DNA from: CAZWVI01 sp964637165
Lineage (GTDB): Bacteria; Planctomycetota; UBA1135
DNA length: 64,000 nt
Assembly (NCBI GenBank): GCA_964637165.1
Contig: CAZWVI010000015.1
Location: forward strand, 1 to 64,000
Direction: 5' to 3'
The stretch's first letter is position 1. Each line of letters starts with the position of its first letter. The notes below the pieces were generated by a model. That model searched no databases. It saw only the letters and a list, made by a program, of their open reading frames with translations, and was not told the origin of the DNA. Below, piece after piece: positions 36,311 to 44,865 of this stretch. The translations under genes and the position numbers were made by a program.

Positions 36311-38607
36311 GGCGTGATCAACACTTGTTGGTTTTGGCTTACAAAGCTGCTACCAATTATTTCGCTGACGAATAAAACATCAATGCTCTCCCCAATTAGG
36401 GTTGGGGGGGCTGTATTTGGCAGAATGTTTAGAGTGGCGGTGGCGGTTCCATTCACATCAAGTTGCCCTTGAAAATTGTGCAGGGCTGGACTGTTGGAAT
36501 TTAAACACCAATAGGTCCAACTATCCCGATTAAGGGGAATCCAGGCATCATTCCACTTCATGCCAGGGACAACTCCGCTGGTCGAGAGCAGGACAAAATA
36601 ATCGGCACCAGAGTGTTGTGGTCCCGCATCAAGTTGGAATTGCAAACTGTCGCCATTACTTATCGAAAGTTGGTTACTGCTGACTGAAAAGCTATCGGTT
36701 GTGAGCGTGGCCTCAGCAATTGCTTTACTAAATGAAACATTTGAGTCTAACCACAAAGATTGCTTTTGGTAATCGAAACTGCTTGGCTTCATTTCTAAAA
36801 AGCCCGGCGCTAATGAGCCAGGTGCTGGTCTCGGGTTAATAAATTCTCCGGTAACACTTAAGTCGGCGATATTAATGTCCGCGTTTGAATTAATGCGCGC
36901 AAACACAAGTTGGGCGCCACCGTCGATTAACAGCGGATAACGTTCAGCCTTGTTGGTGTCGAGTGAACTTATTATTTCTGGTTCCAGCCAACGCCCTTGG
37001 TTTTGCCAACGATGACTTTGCCAGAGCCCCCAGTTGCCATTACGTTTAGAGGCAAACACCAAATGCTTTTCGTCACTACTTAGCCACATGTCGCCATCAC
37101 CATGTCCAGAGTTAAGCTCATCGACTGGGGTCGGTTTGGGGAAAGCTGAAGTGGTGGACGCTCTTTCGGAGAACCATATTTGTGGTGGGCCGCCTTGGGC
37201 ATCGTGACCACTCAACCAAATTCGCAAGCGGTCGTTTGAAGCCCAGAAATCATCGAAGTAAAAATACTTAGTCTCTTCGATTACGATTTGTTGATCAGTT
37301 GAAAATAAGCTGGTCGCGCTTAGTCGAGTGGCCTCTTTTAAGTGAGTCTCGCCAGCGTTACCCTCCAGCCGCCATGCGGTCAAGCCATCTTCAAATAGGA
37401 ATCCACTGTATTCCTCGTTGGCCAAGTTGAGACCAGCGATTATTTGCGGAGGAGCGAATGGAGCCCGTTGCGGTGCCTTAACTAGCAGATCTAGAGGAGG
37501 CCACAATGTGATTTGTTCGGGGCCGCCGTCATCAATTTGGACTAATAGTTGGTCACGACCAGAACTTGGGCCCGGCAAAATGTCTAATGTATAAGTACCA
37601 TCTTGATGGTCGTGGACAGTTTGCAAAGTTGCCCCACCAGCGGACCATCGTCCATGCCCCAAGCTAAGAATTGCGCCACCATTTTGCAGTGCGGTATTGT
37701 TTATGTCACGAAGATCTAAAACGATTTGAACAGGTGTAGTGTCGCCAACTTCAATTTCATTGCTACTCAACCAGGCAATTGAATTTAACCCATCCGGCCG
37801 TCCAATTTGACGAACTTTCCATGCATCATATTCTTGGCGTGCGACTCCAATTACATCAGGGTCGTTGGCGCCATTATCGGTGATATTGACGATGCAATAT
37901 AAGTCGCCGCGCGCGCATGAGTTTTGATTGCAATCACCGATTGGATCTCCAGGGCGTGCCACAATCATGGTGAATGCATGTGCCGACTTGCTGAAGCTTG
38001 GCGGGGGAGTTCCACAGCTGGTTGGGTCAGCTTGTGAACAAGAGCAACGACCATCGCCACCCATTAACCCCGATGCTTCCATCGCCGCCATCAAGCGGTC
38101 GGCCATTGAACCTGGTGTATTAAGTAGAACTGCTTCGGCGGTAGTTACCACCGGAGCACCAGCCAAAACATTTCCTTGCACCGCATAAACCCAAGATCCT
38201 GATTCACCAGTAACTCCGCCACCCCAATCACCACAACTTGCGCCGGTAAAAGTGGCGGCGTGACCGGTCATGCTTGCCACACCGATTTGGCGCGAATCGA
38301 CTAAGGGGTCTCCAGAATTTAATTCCAACATGATGTCGGGGGCGATGTATCCCAATTGCAATAACTCGTAAACGGTCAAACGCTGACTGCCGTTTGGGTC
38401 GCCAATCGATTGGTGCGCGGAAATACCAATCTCTGGCACCACAGCTGGAATCACCCGTCGCAAATTGAAATCTTCCAAGCAAGTGGCCACTACCACGCCC
38501 ACCTCGCCAGTTGCACGATCCACTACCACAATTGACCAAGTTGATGAGAGCGGGGCGGCCAAGAGGGCCACACCCAAGCCAACCCGTGAAATGAGATTTC
38601 GTAGCAT
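36307..38607 (-). CDS. Secreted DUF1028 (Ntn-hydrolase-like) protein with C-terminal propeller
   Basis: A 766-residue exported protein. Residues 1-24 are a signal peptide (LISRVGLGVALLAAPLSS), and TWSIVVVDRATGEVGVVVATC begins the DUF1028 domain, which has an Ntn-hydrolase-like fold and covers about residues 25-260. A cysteine-rich insert (CSCSQADPTSC ... CNQNSCARGDLYC) probably holds disulphides. A beta-sandwich unit follows, then a WD40/TolB-like propeller (HGDGDMWLSSDEKHLVFASKRNGNWGLW). The last 120 residues resemble the shared C-terminal domain only weakly. A TAAACT box sits six bases before the ATG. No catalytic role is proven for DUF1028. Confidence 0.8.
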   Translation of the reverse strand: MLRNLISRVGLGVALLAAPLSSTWSIVVVDRATGEVGVVVATCLEDFNLRRVIPAVVPEIGISAHQSIGDPNGSQRLTVYELLQLGYIAPDIMLELNSGDPLVDSRQIGVASMTGHAATFTGASCGDWGGGVTGESGSWVYAVQGNVLAGAPVVTTAEAVLLNTPGSMADRLMAAMEASGLMGGDGRCSCSQADPTSCGTPPPSFSKSAHAFTMIVARPGDPIGDCNQNSCARGDLYCIVNITDNGANDPDVIGVARQEYDAWKVRQIGRPDGLNSIAWLSSNEIEVGDTTPVQIVLDLRDINNTALQNGGAILSLGHGRWSAGGATLQTVHDHQDGTYTLDILPGPSSGRDQLLVQIDDGGPEQITLWPPLDLLVKAPQRAPFAPPQIIAGLNLANEEYSGFLFEDGLTAWRLEGNAGETHLKEATRLSATSLFSTDQQIVIEETKYFYFDDFWASNDRLRIWLSGHDAQGGPPQIWFSERASTTSAFPKPTPVDELNSGHGDGDMWLSSDEKHLVFASKRNGNWGLWQSHRWQNQGRWLEPEIISSLDTNKAERYPLLIDGGAQLVFARINSNADINIADLSVTGEFINPRPAPGSLAPGFLEMKPSSFDYQKQSLWLDSNVSFSKAIAEATLTTDSFSVSSNQLSISNGDSLQFQLDAGPQHSGADYFVLLSTSGVVPGMKWNDAWIPLNRDSWTYWCLNSNSPALHNFQGQLDVNGTATATLNILPNTAPPTLIGESIDVLFVSEIIGSSFVSQNQQVLITP

Positions 38608-38855
38608 TAGTCTAGTTTACTGCGAAATAAGCTGAATATGGGTGTGGAAGACCAATTATTGGGGTGAAAAACAAAAAACCCAAAATAAATCGAGGTACTT
38701 GATGTCCCTGCGGGAAAAGTTGTAATTGCTTCGTGATTTATCTCACATACGCCGATTCCGCACCGTTAAACTAGGCGTTGGTCGATTCCGACCACCCCCG
38801 TTGCAAGCTGATTCCGAGAGTATGTAATGGTTAGATTCATCGGATGAGAAACTAA
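38608..38855. promoter_or_regulatory. Intergenic region/long leader before the RRM gene
   Basis: A 248-base non-coding stretch. It contains a short perfect hairpin (38779-38784 with 38789-38794, loop ATTC). TAAACT lies on the minus strand six bases before the DUF1028 start. A long 5' leader would fit an RNA-binding cold-response gene, but no certain plus-strand promoter could be chosen. Confidence 0.35.
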
Positions 38856-39113
38856 ATGCGCCTTTTTGTTGGCAACCTACCTTGGTCGATCGATACCGAC
38901 GGCCTCCGCGAAGTTTTTTCCCAATTCGGGGAAGTTAAAGATTCAAAAGTAATTGAAGATCGTGAAACTGGCCGCTCCCGCGGTTTCGGTTTTGTTGAAT
39001 TGGATGATGCTGGTGCCAAAAAGGCAATTGAAGAAATGAATGGAACTGAAGTCGATGGCCGCGAAATCGTGGTCAATGAAGCTCAAGAGCGCCCACCGCG
39101 CCGCAACTTCTAG
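38856..39113 (+). CDS. Small RRM-domain RNA-binding protein
   Basis: A single RNA recognition motif protein of 85 residues, cytoplasmic. RNP2 reads LFVGNL at residue 3 and RNP1 reads SRGFGFVEL near residue 46. Both carry the aromatic residues that stack on RNA, and the beta-alpha-beta-beta-alpha-beta order is complete. The short tail (ERPPRRNF) is basic. Such proteins occur in cyanobacteria and planctomycetes and are often cold-regulated. A long untranslated leader precedes it and a strong terminator follows at 39159, so it is a single-gene unit. Confidence 0.93.
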   Translation: MRLFVGNLPWSIDTDGLREVFSQFGEVKDSKVIEDRETGRSRGFGFVELDDAGAKKAIEEMNGTEVDGREIVVNEAQERPPRRNF

Positions 39114-39137
39114 ACTCTGACCCCATTCGCTGGGTCA
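39113..39137 (+). repeat. Dispersed 25-bp palindrome, copy c
   Basis: GACTCTGACCCC, ATTCGC, TGGGTCA. Its first base is the last base of the TAG stop of the RRM gene, so it lies directly between the stop codon and the terminator. Confidence 0.85.
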
Positions 39138-39158
39138 TTTCGACTCGGCCTTAGTCAT

Positions 39159-39190
39159 AACCCCCTATCGTGTGAGTGCGATAGGGGGTT
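39159..39190 (+). terminator. Intrinsic terminator of the RRM gene
   Basis: A perfect 12-bp stem (39159-39170 with 39179-39190), eight-base loop, followed by CTTTGTTTA. It also lies 7 bases past the stop of the convergent gene at 39197 and could serve both. Confidence 0.88.
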
Positions 39191-39196
39191 CTTTGT

Positions 39197-39889
39197 TTAT
39201 AGGTCTAGCCCAAAGTCGTCCCAGACCGCTTCGTAAAAATTCTCAATTTCCGCCCGCGTGCCCGAATACACGGGGTAATCGCGTATTTCGATAAGTTGCT
39301 TGTTGGGATTATTGTTGCTCGCGGAGAAGAGATGGTTCCAGGTGTTGACGTAAATAATTGGGCGACCATCGACAATTTCAAATTCGCTACCATTGAAGGT
39401 CTTTGAGTAATGCAGCACAAATGGGGTGTTCCACTTTTGCGCGTCAGAGTAAGTGCCGTCAAACTCAATTTGGTCAGGGAAGATGTTGCCGGTCAATGGG
39501 GCGTTAGGAATGTGATACTGAATGCTCTCCACATCGGCAACGCGATGTCCGCCATCTGCACTGAGGTCGATTGAAATGTAGGGAGGTGTCTCAAACAAAT
39601 CAAAGATTCCCCACCAGCGGTCAGCATCGTAAGGCCAATCTAGAAATATGTAGGGGTTGTCCTCGTCGGTGGTGATTACGTTTAGCTCAACTTGGGCCGG
39701 ATCTGTCCAATCAATGAAGACGCCAACGATGGGGCAATCCCAATCCGCCGCCGGAACCCGAAAAATGGGCAGCAGCAATCGCTGCTCCTCGACGCTAGGG
39801 GGAGTAGCCTCAGCCGCAAAATCAGGAGCTGGACAAGTGGAGAGGGGGGCGAGCAGGAGTGGGGAGAGGAGGAGGGGATGAAAACGCAT
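39197..39889 (-). CDS. Secreted or lipid-anchored protein of unknown function
   Basis: A 230-residue exported protein that I do not recognise. I start at the ATG at 39889 because the signal peptide (MRFHPLLLSPLLLAPLSTC) begins there. The longer frame to 39931 adds 14 residues whose first nine are merely the translation of a dispersed palindrome. The LSTC segment could be a non-standard lipobox. The mature part is acidic and rich in Trp, Tyr and Asp with no known motif (FIDWTDPAQVELNVI, WPYDADRWWGIFD). It is convergent to the RRM gene. Confidence 0.65.
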   Translation of the reverse strand: MRFHPLLLSPLLLAPLSTCPAPDFAAEATPPSVEEQRLLLPIFRVPAADWDCPIVGVFIDWTDPAQVELNVITTDEDNPYIFLDWPYDADRWWGIFDLFETPPYISIDLSADGGHRVADVESIQYHIPNAPLTGNIFPDQIEFDGTYSDAQKWNTPFVLHYSKTFNGSEFEIVDGRPIIYVNTWNHLFSASNNNPNKQLIEIRDYPVYSGTRAEIENFYEAVWDDFGLDL

Positions 39890-39905
39890 TCGAAACCCAA
39901 GTATA

Positions 39906-40070
39906 GACTCTGACCCCGATTGGTGGGTCACTCTTATTGTAAGTTGTTTCGTTTAAGGATTTTATGGCTTCTTTTGGCCTTCGGGCGGGGGCTCTTTTCG
40001 GCGGTCTTTTTAAGTCAATTCCTGTTAAGTGCTTATGGTTTTGCCTGACCCACCGCTTGGGGTCAGAGTC
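39906..40070. repeat. Inverted pair of the 25-bp palindrome (copies d and e), REPIN-like
   Basis: Copy d (39906-39930, plus): GACTCTGACCCC, GATTGG, TGGGTCA. Copy e (40046-40070, read on minus): GACTCTGACCCC, AAGCGG, TGGGTCA. They face each other across 115 bases that contain no gene. Copy e ends 7 bases before the -35 box of the TetR/bcr promoter. Two facing copies with a short spacer are the form taken by REP doublets (REPINs). Confidence 0.8.
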
Positions 40071-40077
40071 TTGGCGG

Positions 40078-40106
40078 TTGCATTGAAACCGACTGGTCGG
40101 TATGCT
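40078..40106 (+). promoter_or_regulatory. TetR/bcr operon promoter with palindromic operator in the spacer
   Basis: TTGCAT (40078-40083), a 17-base spacer and TATGCT (40101-40106) form a sigma70-like promoter. The spacer carries ACCGACTGGTCGGT (40088-40101), a palindrome of two 6-base arms around TG, a shape common for TetR-family operators. Binding there would block polymerase. The start site would fall at the ATG at 40114, making the mRNA leaderless. Confidence 0.65.
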
Positions 40107-40113
40107 TTATTCC

Positions 40114-40725
40114 ATGCCCGTCCAGACCCGCTCCGCTGCTACTCAAGCGCGAATTATTCGTGCGGCGCGGGAACTATTTCTCGAGCGTAATTTCGCGGAT
40201 GTGACCATGGACCAAATTGCTGATCGGGCGGCGGCCACTAAGGGTGCGGTTTATCACCACTATTCATCAAAGGAGCAACTCTATCTGGAGATGCTTCACG
40301 CTGACTTTGCGGAGAAGGGGCAACTCTTTGCGCAAGCGGTTGAAATGGAGGGGACTTGTCGTCAACGTCTATTCCGACTGACTAGCGACTACTTTCACCT
40401 ACCACACAATGAGCGTGCACTCATTACTTTGGTGCGCCGCGACATCAACATTTTTAATGGCGACGAGCGCGAAAAATTAGTGCGCGCATATCAGGCAGCT
40501 CTTCCGCAACAAGTGGAAAAAATTCTCACCGACGGCATGCGTGACGATCAACTCATGCCCGCCGACCCGCGACTTCTCGCTTGGTCCTTCGTGGCCCTAG
40601 TAGAAGTTTCACTAAGCCCGCACGCTGGTCGTGTTTTCCCTGGCCCCGAGGCCAAGGTCGACCACGTGCTTAACTTGTTTCTTGACGGCGCATCTCTGCA
40701 CCGCGAAGACCTTAATCATGAATAA
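40114..40725 (+). CDS. TetR-family regulator of the benzoyl-CoA reductase operon
   Basis: A 203-residue TetR-type repressor. The N-terminal helix-turn-helix is typical: RIIRAARELFLERNFADVTMDQIADRAAATKGAVYHHYSSKEQLY. The C-terminal ligand domain is all-helical and variable, so the effector is unknown; an aromatic acyl-CoA would suit the context. I use the ATG at 40114 (seven bases after the -10 box) over the ATG at 40102, which lies within that box. Its stop overlaps the bcrC start by 8 bases (ATGAATAA), so regulator and enzyme are translationally linked. It likely represses its own operon via the palindrome at 40088. Confidence 0.88.
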   Translation: MPVQTRSAATQARIIRAARELFLERNFADVTMDQIADRAAATKGAVYHHYSSKEQLYLEMLHADFAEKGQLFAQAVEMEGTCRQRLFRLTSDYFHLPHNERALITLVRRDINIFNGDEREKLVRAYQAALPQQVEKILTDGMRDDQLMPADPRLLAWSFVALVEVSLSPHAGRVFPGPEAKVDHVLNLFLDGASLHREDLNHE

Positions 40726-41884
40726 CAAAGTTTTTACATCTTGGCATCAACAACCCCTCGAAGAGGTGTTGTATCAATGTCGCGAACTTTACGAGAACAC
40801 TGACTTCCCCACCGTCAAAGCTTGGCGGGACCAAGGAGGGAAAGTACTCGGACACTTCCAGGTTTACTTTCCTGAAGAAATCGTCCACGCCGCTGGAATG
40901 CTACCCGTCAAAATTCACGGCGGCAACATTCAGCCAGACAAGGCCGACTCTCGCTTCGGAAGTTATCTATGTTCAATCATTAAAACTTCACTTGAACTTG
41001 CCCTCTCGGACAACATTAAGTTGGACGCATTTGTAACCCATCCAATTTGCGATGCCGCGCGCAACTTGGGGGCCATTTGGGGTCGAAACTACGATTACCC
41101 GTGCGAGATTTTGTACTTGCCACAAAATCCAAACTCGTCGGCATCCATCGATTATCTAACTGGTGAATACGCCCGTCTTGTGCGCATGGTCGAATCAGTG
41201 AGCGGCAACAAAATTAGCGATGACGCTCTGCGTAACTCGATTAGCGTATTCAACCGCAATCGCGAACTAATGCGCGAGCTTTACGACATCAAACTCGAGA
41301 CTCCTGAGAAAGTTTCCGCTGAAGATGCCTACGCCTTAGTCGCTCTGGCCGGAATCTTGCCGCGCGAAGAACACAACGAGCTATTGGAGCACGTTCTACC
41401 GCTTCTGCACCAAGTTGAGGACAAGCGTGAGGACCGCATTCGTGTGGTATTCGAAGGTGCCTTCTGCGAACAACCGCCATTCGACATGGTGCGTTCAATC
41501 GGTCGCTCGGCCTACGTCGTCGATGACGATTTCCTAATCGGCCTGCGTTGGATTTTGTCCGACATCTCGCAGGGCGAAGAACCACTTCGCGACCTTGCCC
41601 ACGCATACATAGAAGATTCTTCGTATAGCCCGGTGCAGCATGATTTGCGCAAGCCCAAAGAAGTCATGCTGATTGAGCGCGTGCGTAAATCAAAAGCTGA
41701 AGCCGTCATTGTGACTGCCGCGAAAATGTGCGAACCCGGTCTTGAAGAACAGGTGGCGTACATTCATGGCCTCGAAAAAGAAAACATCCCATTCTTCGTA
41801 AGTGAATTCGAGGAGAACCAATCATCTTTTGCAGATCTTGAGCTCCAACTCGAGACCTTCATGGAAAATTTACTCTTTGCATAA
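40718..41884 (+). CDS. bcrC: Benzoyl-CoA reductase subunit C (BcrC/BzdN type)
   Basis: One of the two electron-accepting subunits of ATP-dependent class I benzoyl-CoA reductase, which dearomatises benzoyl-CoA to a cyclohexadiene-carboxyl-CoA under anoxic conditions. It has 388 residues, as in known BcrC. It carries the 2-hydroxyacyl-CoA-dehydratase/BcrBC fold with FPEEIVHAAGMLPVKIHGG near residue 50, the cysteines of SYLCSIIKTS and THPICDAARN, and FEGAFCEQPPF, candidate iron-sulphur ligands. The ATG at 40718 overlaps the tetR stop; the longer frame back to 40631 is tetR read out of phase. Order C-B-A-D is as in Thauera. Confidence 0.9.
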   Translation: MNNKVFTSWHQQPLEEVLYQCRELYENTDFPTVKAWRDQGGKVLGHFQVYFPEEIVHAAGMLPVKIHGGNIQPDKADSRFGSYLCSIIKTSLELALSDNIKLDAFVTHPICDAARNLGAIWGRNYDYPCEILYLPQNPNSSASIDYLTGEYARLVRMVESVSGNKISDDALRNSISVFNRNRELMRELYDIKLETPEKVSAEDAYALVALAGILPREEHNELLEHVLPLLHQVEDKREDRIRVVFEGAFCEQPPFDMVRSIGRSAYVVDDDFLIGLRWILSDISQGEEPLRDLAHAYIEDSSYSPVQHDLRKPKEVMLIERVRKSKAEAVIVTAAKMCEPGLEEQVAYIHGLEKENIPFFVSEFEENQSSFADLELQLETFMENLLFA

Positions 41885-41898
41885 ACAGGAATAAAATA

Positions 41899-43188
41899 AT
41901 GACCGAAACTCAAGAATTAGTTGGCCGCGGAAATAAGGAAGGCGCATCGTTGTTCCGCGATTGGTTCAAAGAACTTAACCAAGCTGCCGAAGAAAATCGA
42001 GGCGCAGCTTACGTGTTTGTGATGGGAAGCTTTAATGAAATCCTCAAGTCGTTCGACTTGCCAGTGGTCTTCCCTGAAATCAACTCGCTGCAAACTGCGG
42101 TACGCCGAGTTGCTCATGAATACCTCGAAGAGGCCGAAGACTATGGCTACTCACCAGATATATGTGGTTACGTAAAGGCCGATATCGGCACTCAACTACG
42201 CGGCGGTGAGCACCCAATGGGGCAAATCCCTAAGCCAGCCATCACGGTACTAACCAATGCTTGCAATACCTACTTAAAGTGGGCCGAAGCGTGGGAGCGG
42301 ATGTACGAAATGCCGATGGTCACGATAGACGTGCCCGGCACGCGCTTTGCTGGAGGAGAAACTTGGCAAGGCAACGGTGATTTCGAAAACGATCGCAAGT
42401 ATGTCGAGACGCAAATTCGTGAACTTATCACTAAGTGTGAAGAAGTAACTGGCAAGAAATTTGACATCGATAAGTTGCGCAGTGTGATGGGGCACGCCAA
42501 CGGAATTTCAAGTGGCTGGAGTCGCTTACTTGAGTTGAATAAGAATTCTCCATCTGTTTTCAACGCCCTAACCGATGGCACCATCTACTTAGGTGTGGCC
42601 AACGGCCTGCGCGGTGATGAACGCGGTGCCAAATACTTCGCCGACCTCGTTGAAGAAATGGAATACAAAGTTGCCAACAATATCGGCACTATGACTGAAG
42701 AAGAATGGCGCCTAGTTTTTGTTGGCGTTCCATGCTACCCAATTTTCCGCCGCTTCAATGAGATGTTCAGTGAATGGAAGGGTACCTTCGTTCATTCAAC
42801 TTACTTGTGGTTCGCCTCGGGTGGCTCAAATGTCGGATTCCAATACGAACTCAACGATCCAATCGCTAGTCTCGCCGAAGGAACTCTAATTTCAGTCCGT
42901 GATTCAATGGACTCCATGTTCCATCATGACCGCGTAGTTGAATCGATGATGGATGACTACAACATTGATGGTGTGGTCTATCATCCGATTAAAAGCTGTC
43001 GCACTGTTTCAACTGGTTTGGCGGACGGCCGTCGCGCTCTCGCTGAACGCACTGGAGTGCAAAGTCTCTTCATTGAATCAGACATGATGGATCAACGAGT
43101 AGTCGCCGAAGCGCAAATGAAAAACCGCGCCGACGCATTTTTCGAGGGAATGATTTCTCGTCGCAATCAACAATTACTCTCTAAGTAA
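41899..43188 (+). CDS. bcrB: Benzoyl-CoA reductase subunit B (BcrB/BzdO type)
   Basis: The second catalytic-side subunit of class I benzoyl-CoA reductase, paired with BcrC. The 429 residues match the family (about 435). Conserved parts visible: VMGSFNEILKSFDLPVVFPEINSLQTAV, YVKADIG, LTNACNTYLKWAEAWERMYEMPMVTIDVPGTR, FVGVPCYPIFRRF and HPIKSCRTVSTGLADGRR. The cysteines in TNAC, GVPC and KSC are likely ligands of an iron-sulphur cluster near the substrate site. AGGA eight bases upstream of the ATG is a modest Shine-Dalgarno sequence. It lies 14 bases after bcrC and 17 before the next gene. Confidence 0.92.
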   Translation: MTETQELVGRGNKEGASLFRDWFKELNQAAEENRGAAYVFVMGSFNEILKSFDLPVVFPEINSLQTAVRRVAHEYLEEAEDYGYSPDICGYVKADIGTQLRGGEHPMGQIPKPAITVLTNACNTYLKWAEAWERMYEMPMVTIDVPGTRFAGGETWQGNGDFENDRKYVETQIRELITKCEEVTGKKFDIDKLRSVMGHANGISSGWSRLLELNKNSPSVFNALTDGTIYLGVANGLRGDERGAKYFADLVEEMEYKVANNIGTMTEEEWRLVFVGVPCYPIFRRFNEMFSEWKGTFVHSTYLWFASGGSNVGFQYELNDPIASLAEGTLISVRDSMDSMFHHDRVVESMMDDYNIDGVVYHPIKSCRTVSTGLADGRRALAERTGVQSLFIESDMMDQRVVAEAQMKNRADAFFEGMISRRNQQLLSK

Positions 43189-43205
43189 TAAAGGAGCATA
43201 AGCAA

Positions 43206-44027
43206 ATGGCATACGCAGCAGGAGTAGACGTCGGTTCGACGCAAACTAAAGCGGTCGTTATTAACGAGGACCGCGAAATCATTGCATCATGTTTGATAGA
43301 CACTGGTGCCAACGTTACCAAGGCCGCCGAAGATGCCTTCAAGGAATGCATTGAACAGCAGGGCATTCTTGAGGAAGAGGTCGAGTGGGTAATCGGTACC
43401 GGTTACGGTCGTTACAAAGTTACATTTGGTAACGCCCAAGTTACTGAAATTAGTTGCCACGGTCGGGGCGCCTTTCACATCTTCCCCAAGACTCGTACGG
43501 TCGTGGACATGGGTGGCCAGGACACCAAAGCGATTCGGGTAAGCGAAGATGGAGAGATTGCTGATTTTTGCATGAACGATAAGTGCGCAGCTGGAACTGG
43601 CCGCTTTCTTGGTGCTTCATCAACAGCTCTTGACATTCCACTAGAAGAACTTGGCGGCACTGCACTTCAGTCTGAAAAAGGGGTCGCGATTTCAACTACT
43701 TGTACGGTCTTCGCTGAATCAGAAGTTTTGGCGTGGCTGGGCAAGGGTAAGAAAGTTCAAGACATCTTGTGGGGAGTGCACCAATCAATTGCCAAACGTT
43801 CAATGGGGCTAATGCGCCGCGTTGGTATTGAGGGTGAAATAACTTTCACCGGTGGCGTTTCGCGTAACACTGCCATGGTCAAAGCCATGGAAGATGTGCT
43901 CGAACAAAAATTAAACATCTCGGATGAATGTCACTTCGCCGGCGCTCTAGGCGCGGCCTTGTTTGCCATGGATCACATCCAAACGAGCCGCCAGCCAGGC
44001 GCAGAAAGCGTGGAGTTAACACAATGA
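43206..44027 (+). CDS. bcrA: Benzoyl-CoA reductase ATPase subunit (BcrA/BzdP type)
   Basis: One of two ASKHA-fold ATPase subunits that bind a shared [4Fe-4S] cluster and use ATP to drive low-potential electrons into BcrBC. The 273 residues include GVDVGSTQTKAVVI (phosphate 1), VDMGGQDTKAI (phosphate 2), cluster cysteines in NDKCAAGTGRFL and STTCTVFAESEV, and FTGGVSRN. Thauera BcrA is much longer (about 438), so this short form is closer to the bzd-type of Aromatoleum. A clear Shine-Dalgarno AAGGAG lies nine bases before the ATG. Its stop overlaps the next ATG (ATGA). Assignment to A rather than D rests on order and motif wording. Confidence 0.88.
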   Translation: MAYAAGVDVGSTQTKAVVINEDREIIASCLIDTGANVTKAAEDAFKECIEQQGILEEEVEWVIGTGYGRYKVTFGNAQVTEISCHGRGAFHIFPKTRTVVDMGGQDTKAIRVSEDGEIADFCMNDKCAAGTGRFLGASSTALDIPLEELGGTALQSEKGVAISTTCTVFAESEVLAWLGKGKKVQDILWGVHQSIAKRSMGLMRRVGIEGEITFTGGVSRNTAMVKAMEDVLEQKLNISDECHFAGALGAALFAMDHIQTSRQPGAESVELTQ

Positions 44028-44857
44028 AAATAACTGCAGGAATTGACGTAGGCTCAACCTACACGAAGACCGTTTTGCTTAATGAGAACAATGAAATTGT
44101 TGCGCGAAAGCAAATGCACACCGGTTTCAAATTAGCGGAAATCGCCGGCAAGTGCTTTGATGCGTGTTTAGAAGTCGCCGGCTTAAATCGCAGTGACGTT
44201 CAATATGTAATCGCTACTGGTTATGGTCGTCACCAAGTTGCCTTTAAGGATTTGTCAGTAACTGACATCACAGCTAGTGCTCGCGGGTGTCACTTGCTCT
44301 TTCCGGACACCCACACAGTTCTAGATGTTGGTGGCCAAACCATGAAAGCGATTCGTCTTGAAAATGACGGCAAGGTGAAATCTTTTCGCCAAAACGACAA
44401 GTGCGCTGCTGGTACAGGAGCCTTCTTGGAAAAGACAGCACGATACATGGGCTACGAAACCATTGACATCGCTAACTTACTTGAAACATCACGCGACCCT
44501 GCAACAATTTCGGGAGTTTGCGCGGTGTTTGCAGAATCAGAGGTGATTAACCAACTAAGTTTGGGAACTCCTCCCGCCGACATCATGCAAGGCGCAATCG
44601 AATCGCTAACTACGCGCGCTGTGCAATTAATGAAACGGGTAAAAGCCGAGCCTGGCCACACCCTAATTGGCGGCATCATGCGTTTCCCAACAATGCCGCG
44701 TGCTGTTGATAGTCGCATCGATGACGACATTAACATTCCTGGCGGCGAAGATGATCCAGCGATGCCGCAGTTTGTGACAGCCCTCGGAGCGGCGTGGTTG
44801 GCTCAATACCGTTTACGAAAACTATCCGAAGAGGGTGCCGCACTTAGCGCAAGCTAA
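44024..44857 (+). CDS. bcrD: Benzoyl-CoA reductase ATPase subunit (BcrD/BzdQ type)
   Basis: The second ASKHA ATPase subunit, 277 residues, forming with the previous one the cluster-bridged activator dimer. Motifs: GIDVGSTYTKTVLL, LDVGGQTMKAIRL (Thr where the partner has Asp), NDKCAAGTGAFLEKTARYMGY and SGVCAVFAESEV with the two cluster cysteines, and TLIGGIMRFPTMP. The ATG at 44024 overlaps the preceding stop by four bases; the frame extends upstream to 43928 but only as bcrA out of phase. With C, B and A it completes the four-subunit reductase. Confidence 0.88.
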   Translation: MKITAGIDVGSTYTKTVLLNENNEIVARKQMHTGFKLAEIAGKCFDACLEVAGLNRSDVQYVIATGYGRHQVAFKDLSVTDITASARGCHLLFPDTHTVLDVGGQTMKAIRLENDGKVKSFRQNDKCAAGTGAFLEKTARYMGYETIDIANLLETSRDPATISGVCAVFAESEVINQLSLGTPPADIMQGAIESLTTRAVQLMKRVKAEPGHTLIGGIMRFPTMPRAVDSRIDDDINIPGGEDDPAMPQFVTALGAAWLAQYRLRKLSEEGAALSAS

Positions 44858-44865
44858 GTAAAGAA

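Noticed and set aside
41289..41606. 105-codon minus-strand frame inside bcrC
   Set aside because: Arginine-rich shadow with no recognisable domain; bcrC has clear homology over the same bases.
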